A stretch of 64,000 bases of DNA from Trichosphaerium sp. ATCC 40318. Its lineage: Eukaryota; Discosea; Flabellinia; Trichosidae. Position 1 is the stretch's first letter. Each line of letters starts with the position of its first letter. The DNA is taken from positions 558,001-622,000 of the forward strand of contig JALMLS010000322.1 of the NCBI GenBank assembly GCA_038496445.1. The letters run 5' to 3'. Under the pieces are notes generated by a model. That model made no database searches and had not been told where the DNA came from. It saw only the letters and a list, made by a program, of their open reading frames with translations. Below, piece by piece: positions 47,832 to 59,460 of this stretch. Both the position numbers and the translations under genes were made by a program.

Positions 47832-49440
47832 ATGGATAGGTTACTACAACTTCCACTTGAGTTACAACTCGATATTATCGATCTAGATACAGAAGTATAT
47901 TTAAAGTGGCCTCTGTTATCCAGACACACGGCAATGACAACCAGATTCGACAGTGACCTGAACAAACACGGTAAATGGGAGAAACATCTAATTTTGGAAA
48001 AGATTGATTTCACTATTTCTCAATCAAAACTGTTAACTCGGAAGTATTGGAAACATGGTCAGTACCACGGAGAATTAAAGAAATGGAATTACAGCGGCCC
48101 GTATGACAAAGGTCATCTTAGTCTGAAATGTAACTATGACAACGGTAAACTACATGGAGAGTACATGAAGTGGCACAATAATGGTCATTTGAAACTACAA
48201 TGTAACTATGTCAACAGCAAACTACACGGAGAGTACAAAAAGTGGTATGAGAATAGTCAATTAGCGTTCAAGTGTTTCTATAAATGTGGTGATGTTGAAG
48301 GAGAATATAAAGAGTGGTACAAAAGCGGTCAAAAGTGGAAGGAATGTCATTTTTCTATCCCTGAAAATGATCCTGAACCTGAATCTGACAGTGGGAACAA
48401 AATCGACGTGCTCGAAATATAGAGAAGCCCGCAAAGAGATGAGGAAAAAGTATCAAGAAATCCACCATACACTTGATGGAGAATACAAAGAATGGCATGA
48501 AAACGGGCAATTGAGTTTACAATGCAGTTTTAAAGAAGGTAAGGAAGAAGGAGAACATAAGGAGTGGTACAACAACGGTAAATTGGCGGTTCACAGGAAC
48601 ATAGTAAACGGTGCTGGAGAATTTACCAGTTGGCATAACAATGGCCAGTTGAAGTCAAAAGCTACTTTGATAACACATAATATGAATGGTAAACTAACCA
48701 AGTGGCATGACAATGGTAGATTGCAGGTACAGTGTACTTGTATTGGGCATTTTCCTCTTATTTCCATTGATGCCCCTGAATGGAAGCTTTTAAGTTTCGT
48801 TGAACAAATGACTGTGTGTTCTCATAGTCATAAACTATACACACGAGTACTGAAATGCGCTCAGGGTTTCGTAGAAGGAGTATATAGAGAATGGTGAGAT
48901 AACAGTGCACTACATATTGAGACAACAATGGTTAAAGGTGTACTACATGGAGAGTATTTACAGTGGGACAAACAGAGTCACATCTTACAGGTGAAGACTA
49001 ACTATGTACATGGCAAAGAACATGGTCAACATACTAAGTGGCACACCAATGGCCGCATATCAGAGCATTGTAGGATGGCAAATGGCAAGAGAGAAGGAGA
49101 GTATAAGAGCTGGTGTTTTGAAGGTCAATTGGATGTCCTTAGTTATTTTGTTAATGGCCAACAAGAAGGCAAACACTATGAGTGGCATGTCAATGGACAA
49201 TTGATTAAGCAACAAAATTATAAAGACGGAAAACTTGATGGCCTATCAACAAGATGGTATAGTGACGGTACTCTATTTATGCAATGCAACTTTGTCAATG
49301 GAAAAGAACAAGGTTTTAAACAGGAATGGTATGACAATGGACAAACGAAGGAGCAATACTTTTACGTCAATGGAAAACCAGAAGGTGATTTCAAGAGTTG
49401 GTATGCTGACGGAAGTTTGGAACATCACTTATACTATTAG
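47832..49440 (+). pseudogene. F-box-like MORN-variant repeat gene, broken by a frameshift and a stop
   Basis: The reading frame starts with MDRLLQLPLELQLDIIDL, an F-box-like start shared with the gene at 41338-41949. Some 17 MORN-variant repeats of about 23 residues follow (GEYKKWYENSQLAFKC, EGEHKEWYNNGKLAV, GEYKSWCFEGQLDV). Repeat coding shifts frame near 48415: the first frame ends at 48420-48422 and the repeats continue in another frame. A TGA at 48895-48897 then interrupts the repeat REW*DN, at a position where Tyr or His is usual. There are no introns to explain either break. It could instead be two or three short genes in a row, with starts near 48436 and 48928, but continuity of the repeats argues for one damaged gene. 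Confidence 0.75.
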
Positions 49441-49764
49441 GATGTACAAGTCTGCATAATAATTGTACAATTACGTTTCACTTGCCTATGTACACAATAA
49501 AACCTTATTTTAAAGTACAAAGACGATGAAAGGGATCACTTTACTAAGCTATTGGACTACAACTACTAATTTTTCAACACATTTCGCTTTACATTACGTT
49601 TACTCTAGCAATTCCTCCTTTTTTCTGCAAAAAACAGAATTAGAATTAATTAATTTTTTGAAACGTCCAAAAAAAATATATGTACCAAAGGCATGTACTT
49701 CTTGGCCTCTGTCAGTTCTCTTTCAATCCACTAGTATTTAAATAAGTATCCATTATACCTTTAG
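49441..49764. other. Intergenic between convergent genes
   Basis: AT-rich 3' flanks with ACAATAAAACC at about 49495. Nothing else seen. Confidence 0.5.
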
Positions 49765-51962
49765 TCACAATTTTCTCAAACGTACCCAGACGTTACCTTT
49801 GCCTACAGAGTTCTCGCTTACTTCAGCCAAAACTTTCTATACAGGCCGTTAAACCAATAAGAACAAAGCAAGACTTAAGGGTCTTAGTACATACCTCAGC
49901 GTTCTCAAGTTCAACTTGGACAGCTTCTACAGCTGCTACAGCTGCAGCTTGAGCGTCTTCAGATGCTTTTCTAGCAGCGACAGCTTGTGCGGCTGAAGCT
50001 TCTGCAGCTTCTCTTGAAGATACTGCCTGAGCATGAGCTTCTTCTGCAGCTTTTCTTGCAGCAGTTGCAGCCTCAGCAGCTCTATCAGCCGCTTCCCTCA
50101 AAGCTACCGCTTCGCCATGAGCTTTATCAGCGGCCTGTCTCGCATCAACAGCTTCTGAATGAGCCTGGTCGGCTGCCTCACGTGAAGCAACAGCCTTTGA
50201 AAACGGTCAGCATAGGCAGCTGCAAGTTTCGATTGTATACCTGTGCGTGTGCTCTATCTGCTTCTTCACGAGAAGCCACTGCCGCAGCATGAGAATCTTC
50301 TGCGCCCTTACGTGCGGTTGTAGCTGCATCCGCATCCTTATCGGCTGCAACACGAGATTTAGCAGCTGCAGCATGAGCTTCTTCTGCAGGTTGTCTCGCT
50401 TTTTCAGCTTTTTTAGTTGCTGCTTCTTGAGTAATCTTAGCACGACGAAGAGGTAATGGATCCTACAAACAACGATGAGTTCGACAAAAAAATAACGACA
50501 ACAATAAACTATTGAGTGTTTCTTTAACTTACTTCAGCCAAGTGTACAGCAAGATCTGCTTTTGCTCTTCCTCTTGTTACAATACCGCCTTGCTCTGTTG
50601 CTTTTTTTAGTTGTTCAGTTCTATTGTTATACGCAGTCTCCTGGGCCTGTAACAAAGAGTCACTTCAATTCAAGGACGTTACGATTGATTTACATACCTT
50701 TAGATCTTCAAGTGCAGCTCGGAGCTCATCTTCAGCGGCTTTAAGTTCATCTGCTCTAGCTCGCGCAACTTTTTCTTTTTCAAGCGCTTCAGCTGCACTA
50801 GCTTTTGCAGCAGCTTCTTTAGCCGTAGCATCATCCGCTTGTCTTTTAGCTTCAAGTTCGGCAGCCTTAGCGGAACTAGCAGCGTCCTTTGCGTTATCCT
50901 CGTCGCACTTGGCTTCATCAGCTTTTTGCTTAGCGGCATCTTCCTGTCGCTTTGCTTCCGCTGCCATTTCTTTCGCTTGATCTTCACTTGCTTTTGCTTC
51001 AGCTGCCTGAAATTGAAGTTAATATATATCACGTGATTTGCACGTGGTTCGAAGCGCACTCTTTGTTTGGCTGCTTCCTCCTTCGCTTTTGCGTCGTTTG
51101 CTTTTTCTTGAGCATCAGCTTCTTTAGCCTTAGCGTCGGCTTCTTTTGCCTTCGCATCTGCTTCAGCTGCTCGTGCTGCGGCAGCTTTTTGCTTCGCTTC
51201 TTCTGCTTTAGCTTGAGACTCTCTTAAGGCTTCCAAGACTTTGTTTAATGCTTCTTGCGCCTTCTTAACCTCTTCAGGGTCACCCTTATCATCAATATGA
51301 GAAGTGACCAAAAAAAAACAACAAACTTGCCTGAGGGCGCGTGCAAAACTCTTCGATGACTTTACCATTCTTATACAACGCGTATTCTATGACCTATCGC
51401 ATGTTTGAGTGTACGCAAATTCGAAACAGAAACCTTACAGCTAATCGCTTGTTAAAGTCCAAATCAGCTTTTGTAAGTTCTTCTCGCAATTGCTTAACAG
51501 TTTTCGTCTCTCCTAAGGCACTATCAGCATCAAAACGCTAGAGCACTGGCATGTTTACGTACCAATACCTTCGAGGAATCTATGGGCATTGAACTACAAG
51601 ATAATAAGCGGTGACATGAAAAAAAAACCGTTACCTCATCCACGTCACAACCCTCTTTTCCTTTATCAAGATCAAGCTCAATGAACCTCTGCACCCATGC
51701 CCAAACGTCTTCAGCAGAATCTAAAGGGATACAGGTGAGTTCATGTACACGCACAACTCGACAAAATAGCGCAAACAGCATACCTTTGCAGTCATCCCAA
51801 TAAGCGTTCAAGAACGCCTAGTCTCACGTGAATACTTTGGTAACGCGGTTTAAGCTGTTGAAAGGAAAAAAGGCTAAACAAGCGATTCTGGCGTACTTTT
51901 CCTTGTTCTGCATAACACATGCTTGTAAAATCAGAAAACTTGTATTGGATAGGACCTGACAT
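49765..51962 (-). CDS. Alanine-rich long coiled-coil protein
   Basis: Twelve exons: 51897-51962, 51784-51817, 51635-51720, 51563-51593, 51439-51512, 51331-51393, 51060-51284, 50698-51006, 50533-50646, 50241-50462, 49895-50194, 49765-49836. They give 531 residues. Residues 1-115 are a small unrecognised domain (WDDCKDSAEDVWAWVQRF). From about 115 to 505 it is almost pure Ala/Glu/Lys/Asp helix with repeated units such as AREAAEAAHAQAVA and AKEADAKAKEAD. This is the pattern of an extended coiled coil or a late-embryogenesis-like protein. The cytoskeletal or structural role is inferred. The intron 51285-51330 starts GCAAGT (GC donor). Alanine repeats also create long spurious open frames on the opposite strand. 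Confidence 0.72.
51029..51036. promoter_or_regulatory. TCACGTGA palindrome inside an intron (one of about 13 in the window)
   Basis: Perfect 8-base palindrome in the intron 51007-51059. Other copies read at 9418, 10244, 11970, 18231, 25076, 25589, 26789, 29369, 35362, 50178, 51824 and 60801. CACGTG is the core bound by basic helix-loop-helix factors; whether these copies are bound is unknown. Confidence 0.5.
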
Positions 51963-52177
51963 GATGCGCGTTTTGGAAACAAAAATATAGAGACGTTGCT
52001 GTTGTGGTGTATGCTCGCTTTATATGGGTTACCGTGCACAAACTTTTAACGTATTTTGTTCACTACCTATCAAATACTCTTTACTAGACCATCCTTTAAA
52101 AATCACGTCGTATATATCCACTAAATAACTCAAAACAGATTTTTTTGTAACGGTTTTTTTTGGATTGTTTCCTAACT
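51963..52177. other. Short intergenic region
   Basis: 5' flank of the coiled-coil gene and 3' flank of the GPI-anchored protein gene; both on the minus strand. A weak open frame (52029-52220) has no ATG. Confidence 0.45.
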
Positions 52178-54202
52178 TTACAAACAAGCGACTAGCACTA
52201 TGAATATAGCTGTAATCCAATTGGTGATGCTCTATGTATGGTTTAGTATACGATTAACGCGAGCACACGTACTTTAAACGCTGCTGATGTATTCATAGAC
52301 GATGGAGCGCTAGTAGCACTTGGTGTGCCTGAAGAAGTTTTAGAAGGAGCAATAGAAGGAGCTACACTAATAGGTAAGACAGTTGAGTCCACAGGAGCGG
52401 ATGATGGTACAACTGGCTTGACCGTAGGATGCTTGTTGGTAAGTAGGCGCACTGGGCATTGGCCCTAAAGGCGATGTGGAAGGTGGCTCAGAAGGTTCCA
52501 TAGAAGGCATTGTTTGCGGAGCTACGGTTGGAGACGGAGTTGTTCTATTACCTTGTGTTGGCGGCAACGTAGTCATTGACACGGGCGGCCCTGATGTCGG
52601 TGGATCTGTTGTAGATGGTTCTGTTGGCGTCGTTGGGGCGCTTGAAGAGCTACACAAATATAAGTACTTTAAAGAAACTTGAAAGGTACTCACTTTGTTG
52701 GAGAGTTCTCTCCTAGAAAAGCTAGAATATCACCGCTTGAGGCTGTTCTGTGGAGTACTTAGCAAAACTTTTATTTTTGGAATTCGTATGAAATAATCGT
52801 ACAACCAGTTAGTTCCTTCTTGGCCTGCTGCTAATTCTACAGTAGCATAACGGTAGAATTCAAAACTTGCTTGTAGATCAGGGTTACCCTGGCTTGTAAA
52901 CACTAGAAAGTAACGAACTTAACATGCGGGCGTAGAAACTAGATAACAAATGATTTTTATGTACCTTGATTATTGTATTCCAATGCTTGAGATGCACTAC
53001 AGCAGTACGTTTCAATAAACTCCCAATCAGTGTAAGCAGTCATGCCAACCTACAAGTATATGAATCAAAACGAACAGCGTTCTTTGGAATACCTGCAAAG
53101 TGCCGCTCATATCAGGTCTGTGAAACCGCCTTCAAAGAAACCACATGTTAGCTAATAATACAGTGACATTGGTATCTAAAAAATTTTCACCTATGTACTC
53201 TCCATGAACCAGAAGGAAGGCCTCTGTACAACATTATAAAATAATCGCCAAGCTTTGCAACTTGAATCTCAGCATTTGGCATGTTATTTACCAAACCATC
53301 AGTGCTAAGTTGTAAATCACTTTGGCTATCTTCAGTTGTTTTTACTTCTACACGAAGACAAAAAAAATTAGCAATCACGTGGCCAGTGAGGTCTAAAAAT
53401 AGCAAAGATCCAAAATAACAACAAAACTGCTTTTTGGTACCTGTTTGAGCCTGTGTTGCAAGCCCTGTACCTACGCTAAGAAATACATAATTTTCATTCC
53501 CCGAAGTCCATGTACTAAGTAAAATAACAGTAAGTATTGGTAGCAAGATTCTGTCTCCTAAAACGCGTACTTTTCAACTGGTCTTGGTTTGCGTATGAAA
53601 ACACCAGCAAGGGAGTACTGAGCCTGTGGTACTATTTGGGATGGTGCGCCCATAGACCTTGCAAACACTGAAGTGTGTACAACAAAATTAGTAGCTGACA
53701 CATCCTTGTAAAGAAGAGCGCCTCTCATCTCTCGAAACTGAAAAAACAAGAAATCAGTTACAAACATTTCTGTAAATAAGAAGAATTGTCGGCTCAACTA
53801 GTTTCAAGCGTCTCTCAAGCGTACCCATCCACTTGAGTATGGTCTCAAGTATAATCTACCGCTTTCAGTTGTGTCAATATCGAAAGTACGGAGTTGGTCT
53901 CCTTGCATTTGTATGGCAGAAGTTACGTTGAACTGAAGAAGAAAATGTTAGTGTAAAACTCTTGCTGCTCCAAATAAGAACAGTTTATGTAAAACCGCAC
54001 GTTATCAGTATTATAAGAGCGTAGCCACTCTGTTTTAGTTGTTGAATCGTCAAATTCATCACTTAGAGCCGCAAGCGGATCTAAAGCTTCTACTACAAGT
54101 AGAAAAGCTATCTTGTGTTATTATAGAGCCTTAAGAGCAATATGTACCAACAAGACTAATAAATAAACAAATACAGTTGGCACTGCTTCCAGGAGTTGTC
54201 AT
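52178..54202 (-). CDS. Probable GPI-anchored surface protein with DUF1349-like lectin fold and PT-rich stalk
   Basis: Thirteen exons: 54148-54202, 54001-54092, 53825-53932, 53571-53737, 53441-53514, 53191-53347, 53093-53117, 52965-53049, 52759-52902, 52694-52712, 52453-52649, 52273-52328, 52178-52231. They give 410 residues. The N-terminus has a short hydrophobic stretch (CICLFISLVVEA) that could be a signal sequence, though the true start may be further upstream. Residues 30-290 resemble the concanavalin-like DUF1349 fold: WLRSYNTDN, SGRLYLRPYSSGW, ALLYKDV, NFVVHTSVFA, DYFIMLYRG, SGTLQVGM. A Pro/Thr/Ser stalk follows. The C-terminus is hydrophobic (WITAIFIVLVACL), as in GPI-anchor signals. 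Splicing in the stalk (52329-52452) is ambiguous because both frames there read as PT-rich. Confidence 0.66.
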
Positions 54203-54948
54203 CTCACGTAAGTGAATTGAAATATGCTTCTTTTAGAACAACGCACACAATTTCTGAACAGCGAAAATTCATGAGAGTTAAAAGGCCCTAACCTAAACGG
54301 AAGTTCCTTAGCGAATGAAAGTCACAGGTACGTACTCTGAAAGATGTAACAGCCTAACTAGGCTGAAACAAATGACATATATTCACTGAAAAATACCTTA
54401 GGCGCGAACGCGTAGCACTAACCCGCGACGGATGAATGAAGTGTGACTAGGGTTTGATAATGCAAACAGTTACATTAACAATGTTGTGGTTGAACATTGT
54501 GACAAAGAAACTTTCCGCCTCGAAGTGTCTTAACCATTGGCGTAGCTGTAGTGTTCCAAGCCAGACTTCCTCGTAGACGACATAAATACTAACTCGCGTA
54601 CTTCGGTCATCAAGTTCATTACGACGAACTTAGTATGAGTTTTAGTGCCATCCTCAACAATCCACCAGGGCTTTATTAACCGAAATACACTCAAACAAAC
54701 GTTACACGTAAACGCCTTGGCATTGAATGAAACCAAGTTACCTTGGTTGTACTTCGGCATGAAGTAGTTAAACATGTTTTCAAAACCTCGTCATTCGCTG
54801 AAAAAAAAGCAATAAAACAAAGTGTCAACCTGTCATTTGATCAGTCTAAAAAGTACGCAAGCAATAATTCCACCAGAAAGTAAAGAGCAATGTTTTGATC
54901 TTTCGAAAATTGTTTATTTTTTTTTTAGTAGAGAATACATTTAACAAT
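54203..54948. other. Intergenic, with one small possible ORF
   Basis: A minus-strand ATG frame at 54530-54775 (81 codons, FTCNVCLSVFRLIKPWW) is the only candidate. It has no known domain and no clear polyadenylation signal, so I give it low weight. Otherwise nothing recognised. Confidence 0.35.
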
Positions 54949-56108
54949 CTAAACCTCTGGAGGTCCGGTGACTTGCTCAAGAGCTTCTGGGTCAGCAGTA
55001 GGAGTGAATTCCTCTGGCTCTTCAGCGGTTTGTTCACCTTCGAATGGTGTGGCGGCGTCAGCAGCTCCAGTTGTGACAACTGGGACCTCTTGAATTTTTG
55101 GTTCGCGGACTTTGACGACATCTGGAAGTGGTTTACGTGGTCCTTGTTTGCCTGAAGCATCATATGGAAGCATAATTGTGACACGTACACCCATAACACC
55201 TGAAAGAAAGAAAAATCAATACAAACACAAAGAAAAAAACAAAAAAAAAATAAATATCAAAAGCACAAAAAAGCGCAAATCTACAAAATGTAGAACGTAA
55301 CAATACAATATGATTGTACAAATGTCACGATTTTACGCGTTTTCGAGCGTGTAGATGGTTTTTCGACATTTTTGTACTGAAATGAGAAAACACAAACATA
55401 CCTTGACGCAACATAACGTGGCGAATAGCGGTATCAATGTAATCGCGGATAGCGGCACCAGCACGGATCATGTATCCATCTCTGAAAATCATGGCTTTTG
55501 CTCTTTGTCCACGAAGTTTGCCAGAAACGACAATTTCAACACCTTTAGCGTCTTTCTCCATGATAAAACGCAATACACCGTAACATGCACGACGAACTGG
55601 CAAAAGACCAAGTAGTTTATAACGGAGGGATTCTGCTTGTGCTTGAGCAGAAAGAGCACGGTTGTGGACGCGTTCAGCGTACAATTCAATGGCGCCTTCT
55701 TCGTATCCAAATCGCTTTTGTACAACTACACTTTGTGTCAATTCAATGTGTTATGAGCGATTGCCAGCGAATTTGTTGCTCAGCGGAAAGATTTGTGAAA
55801 AGAGGTAAAACGCACCGGAAGTAAGCTCTCTGATGCGTCTTCCTTTAAGACCGAGCACATTCTTTGGTCTTGTGGCTCTGATGATTACTTCTGTTCGGTT
55901 TGGAGTGACACGAACTTCAACGCCGCTGTAGCCCTCCTCAGCGAGTTCTTTCTTGAAAAATGCGTTCAATTCGGCATAGAAAATACCGTCTCGCACGAAC
56001 TAGCTAAAAGTCAGCACATCTTGAACTGAGGGTGGTTTCGGCCACATTATATGCTGTAAAGCATCGTACCTTTCTCTTTTTTGAGATCCTAGTTGGTTGG
56101 GAGGTCAT
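54949..56108 (-). CDS. RPS3: Ribosomal protein S3 (uS3)
   Basis: Four exons (56070-56108, 55816-55999, 55402-55725, 54949-55199), 265 residues, slightly longer than the human protein. [20 protein letters not shown], the KH domain with [20 protein letters not shown], the [10 protein letters not shown]-like helix, [24 protein letters not shown] and the closing [13 protein letters not shown] are diagnostic. It sits at the mRNA entry channel of the small ribosomal subunit and also has a repair-nuclease activity in animals. The C-terminal 50 residues are an acidic/proline extension typical of eukaryotic S3. The exact fit of this conserved protein validates the splice rules used elsewhere, including donors GTACGA, GTGCGT and GTATGT. 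Confidence 0.97.
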
Positions 56109-56276
56109 TGGTTAGTATGAGAAATAATAGCGATTAAACTAAAACTTGTGGCGTGACCGAGGTTGACGTCGGTTGGGGCAAAAAAAAATTCAGATTACAG
56201 ACACATTACACGGCGTACGATACTGTCCTACGTAGTCTGTTTCCTTACGCCATGGGTAGGTTCAAGCAAAAACGCC

Positions 56277-58937
56277 ATGCATCTCCCAAATACATTTATC
56301 GATAAACGAAGGTTTTCCCTGGTTATATTCCTTATTTGCGCTATGGAATGCCTCACCTGGGCTGCTCCAGTTGTTTCAGTAGCCGCAACACATTCTTCAC
56401 ATGTTGAGAACAGGGGAACAGCCTTGCATGATTACATGATTCGAGACGTTAAGAACTTTGGCTCAACGTTCGAAAATAACTTTGCCACAAGCAGTACTGC
56501 TTTGGCCGAACGTGAAGAAGCGAAAAAAGCTGCGGAAGAGACAGCAAACGAAGAGGCAGAAGAAGCAATGGTAAAACAGACACGCCATTTTTGTTTACAA
56601 TTAGTAGTTTTTGTATTATTGTCTTACAGTCACTAGACAAGCGGAAAATCACCACTGGTACCTTCTAAATGGACAATTATTGGTTGGAGTATCATGGTTA
56701 GTGAACTTTTTGATCTTCGGTCAAAAAAATGCCTAAAACTAAAGAAAATAGGCGTTTCTAACATTTACGCTTGGATTCCAAGAGCAACGCACTACTAAGC
56801 TAGGTGAAGTTGCTACAGTCGCTGAGGAAGACTCTGACGACGCATTTGGATACGGTCCACCACAAGAACAAACAAGTACGTTAGTTTAACGTCAAGTGTT
56901 CGTTCGAACACATTTTCTTGGGTTTTGATCCGACCTATGGTTGTTTGGCGATTTTATCTTCCAATTGTGCTAAAACGCACCATATAATCGCCACGGCTTT
57001 CTACATACTTAAATACATGGGAAAACGTAAAATACTTTTTTCTTGTTGTCGAAAAAGTACAGAAACGACAACCTACCGCTACATTTTTTATTTACACCCT
57101 AAAAAAGCAGGATAAATCACACTAACGCGCTGTTTTAGACGAACAAAACACTCTATCTTCCGTTTCAGAACAAATAAGTAGCAACATGTCATCAACAACG
57201 CCAACAGCCTCACGAATGCCTTGTCGTGCATCTGCACAACCAGCAAGAGATATTTCAAGCATGTCTGACGAAGAAATTTTATCGTTTTTGCGTCAAGGCA
57301 AGATGAAGTTGCACCAATTGGAATCCAAATTAGAACCTACTCGTGCTGTAGCAGTACGCCGTGCATTTATCGGTACGTTTATTGTAAAGAAATAGCTGTA
57401 TTCCTTTTTCTGAGCAAATCTTTGAAATTTTTTTTCTTGTTTTTTTTTTCTGTCGGTTACTAAACGTATACTTTAGGAAATAAAGCTTTAGATAAAGTCC
57501 CATATGAAGGATATGATTATTCTAAAGTAGCTGGAAAATGTTGCGAAAACGTAGTAGGGTATGATGACGCGTAGAAGTTAAAACTTCTTTTTTTTTGTAG
57601 TGATTTTTTTAGCAAACAGTATGTCCTTACATGTTTACATTAGATATATTCAACTTCCTCTTGGTCTCGCTGGACCTCTTCTTGTAAATGGAAAGAGTTA
57701 TAATGTTCCTATGGCTACCACTGAAGGTGCTTTAGTTGCATCTACTTCACGTGGAAGTAAAGCTATTTCTCTTTGTGGTGGAACTTCAGTAATGATTGTG
57801 GATAATGGTATAACACGTGCACCTTGTGTTGAATTCCCATCTGCCATTGAATCAGCCAAGCTTAAAATCTGGCTAAAGGACCCTGAAAACTACGCCAAAG
57901 TGGAGGCAGCGTTTAACGCAACGTCAAACTTTGGTCGTCTCGTTTCGGTACGACTTATTGAGCACCTTGTAGAGTTTTTATTTATTGACTGTTTGTCTTA
58001 GATCCATACGGCTTTAGCTGGTCGCTATGCATATATTCGTATTAAGTGTCACGCTGGTGATGCTATGGGAATGAACATGGTCGCTAAAGGATCAAAAGCT
58101 GTAATAGAATGTCTCACGAATGAATTTCCAAATATGAAACTTGTTGCAATCTCTGGCAACTACTGCACCGATAAGAAACCTGCAGCTGTCAATTGGATAC
58201 TTGGCCGTGGTCGTTCTGTCGTTGCTGATGCTGTAATAACAAAAGAAGTCTTGAAATCTGTGTTGAAAACTGAGTACGTCCTTTTTGTTTTTCAAGCTTG
58301 ATTCTTCGCTCAGACCCATCTTTGAGACTTACGCACTTTGTTTCTCATTTTTTTCATAGTGCCAAAACGATGGTTTCTGTTAATATTCAAAAAAATCTCG
58401 TCGGTTCCTCAATAGCTGGTGCTGTGGGCGGTATGAACGCTCATGCAGCTAATGTAGTAACTGCCGTTTACCTCGCTACTGGTCAGGATCCAGCACAGAA
58501 TGTCGAGTCGTCTAATTGTATCACTCTTATGGAGACTACCAATGGTGGTGAAGATCTTTATGGTAAGTGTCATCCCGTTTTTTTTCGTCTGTTAAACAAA
58601 CCCAGTATTAACGTCTTTGCCTTAGTCTCTGTCACTATGCCTTGTATCGAAGTCGGTACTGTTGGTGGTGGTACATCTCTACCTGTACAGGCAGCTTGTT
58701 TGGAGCTATTAGGTTGTAAGGGAGCTAGCCCAAAAGGTACGCATTTTTTGTTGTAACATTCTGACGCAAACTCACTTTGTTTTTTAAGGGCAAACTGGTA
58801 AAAACGCTGATACCCTTGCTAAAGTGGTAGCTGGTAGCGTTCTAGCCGGTGAACTTTCTTTGGTTGCTGGCATCGCTATGGGACACCTTGTCTCTGCTCA
58901 TATGAAACTTAATCGAAGCAAGAGAGCTAGATTATAA
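56277..58937 (+). CDS. 3-hydroxy-3-methylglutaryl-CoA reductase, class I
   Basis: Ten exons: 56277-56570, 56630-56657, 56783-56875, 57139-57372, 57477-57558, 57644-57947, 58002-58273, 58360-58562, 58626-58736, 58789-58937. They give 589 residues. It reduces HMG-CoA to mevalonate with NADPH, the committed step of sterol and isoprenoid synthesis. A single hydrophobic segment (residues 17-41) anchors it; the multi-span sterol-sensing domain of animal enzymes is missing. The catalytic domain has [22 protein letters not shown] (Glu), [16 protein letters not shown] (Lys), [12 protein letters not shown] (Asp), TVGGGT and GHLVSAHMK (general-acid His). The linker is acidic and probably disordered. The start is the first ATG in the frame that leads into the anchor. 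Confidence 0.93.
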
Positions 58938-59163
58938 CTTAACACAATTTTTTTTTTTCCCCATAAGAAAGATTGTCAGCTCGCCAAAATTTACCCCTCC
59001 CTCTTCAACTCGTTAGTTCTTTTCAAGTATTGCAAAACCAAAATAAATAAAACTGCACAAATTTTTGTGCTTCTATGTACACTCAAGCGGTGCTTTATTT
59101 CTTTAGTAATGGTGATGAAACAACTGGTAATGAAAGCAACTTTTTTGCTTGTTTATATTACTT

Positions 59164-59460
59164 CTAGGTGTAGGAATTAGTACTCTCAATGGCAGTGGTT
59201 TTCGATTCACGTTTTTTCGAGTTCATAAGTGCGATTGGTAATTTACCTAATATCAACAAAAATACTGTAAAACCACACCAAACATATGCCAACTTTAATA
59301 AATGACGTTTACCAACCAAGGTTTTATAACGTTGTGGGTAGCCATATTTTGTAGGCCATTCTTTTTCAGCTTTAAAACTCAATATTAAATGAGTTTGAAA
59401 CCTTTTTGCTCGCGTGTACGTGGAAGGTAGGTCAAAAGGTTGAGTTGTCCAAAAAACCAT
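59164..59460 (-). CDS. Small single-span membrane protein, hypothetical
   Basis: One exon, 98 residues, with a true ATG. Residues 57-80 (LAYVWCGFTVFLLILGKLPI) form a membrane helix preceded by basic residues, so the N-terminus is probably cytosolic or matrix-facing. It resembles small organelle membrane subunits in layout only; no family is recognised. It lies convergent to the reductase gene, whose stop is about 230 bases away. Confidence 0.45.
   Translation of the reverse strand: MVFWTTQPFDLPSTYTRAKRFQTHLILSFKAEKEWPTKYGYPQRYKTLVGKRHLLKLAYVWCGFTVFLLILGKLPIALMNSKKRESKTTAIESTNSYT

Noticed and set aside
4403-49440. Integrated large DNA virus segment
   Set aside because: Only two repeat-protein families hint at viruses; no capsid, polymerase B, ATPase or other viral core gene is present, and neighbours are ordinary intron-bearing host genes.
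49987-51227. Long plus-strand open frames rich in Leu, Ser and Cys across 50-51 kb
   Set aside because: They are antisense shadows of the alanine-rich coiled-coil gene; GCT/GCA codons leave the reverse strand open. No start context or domain.
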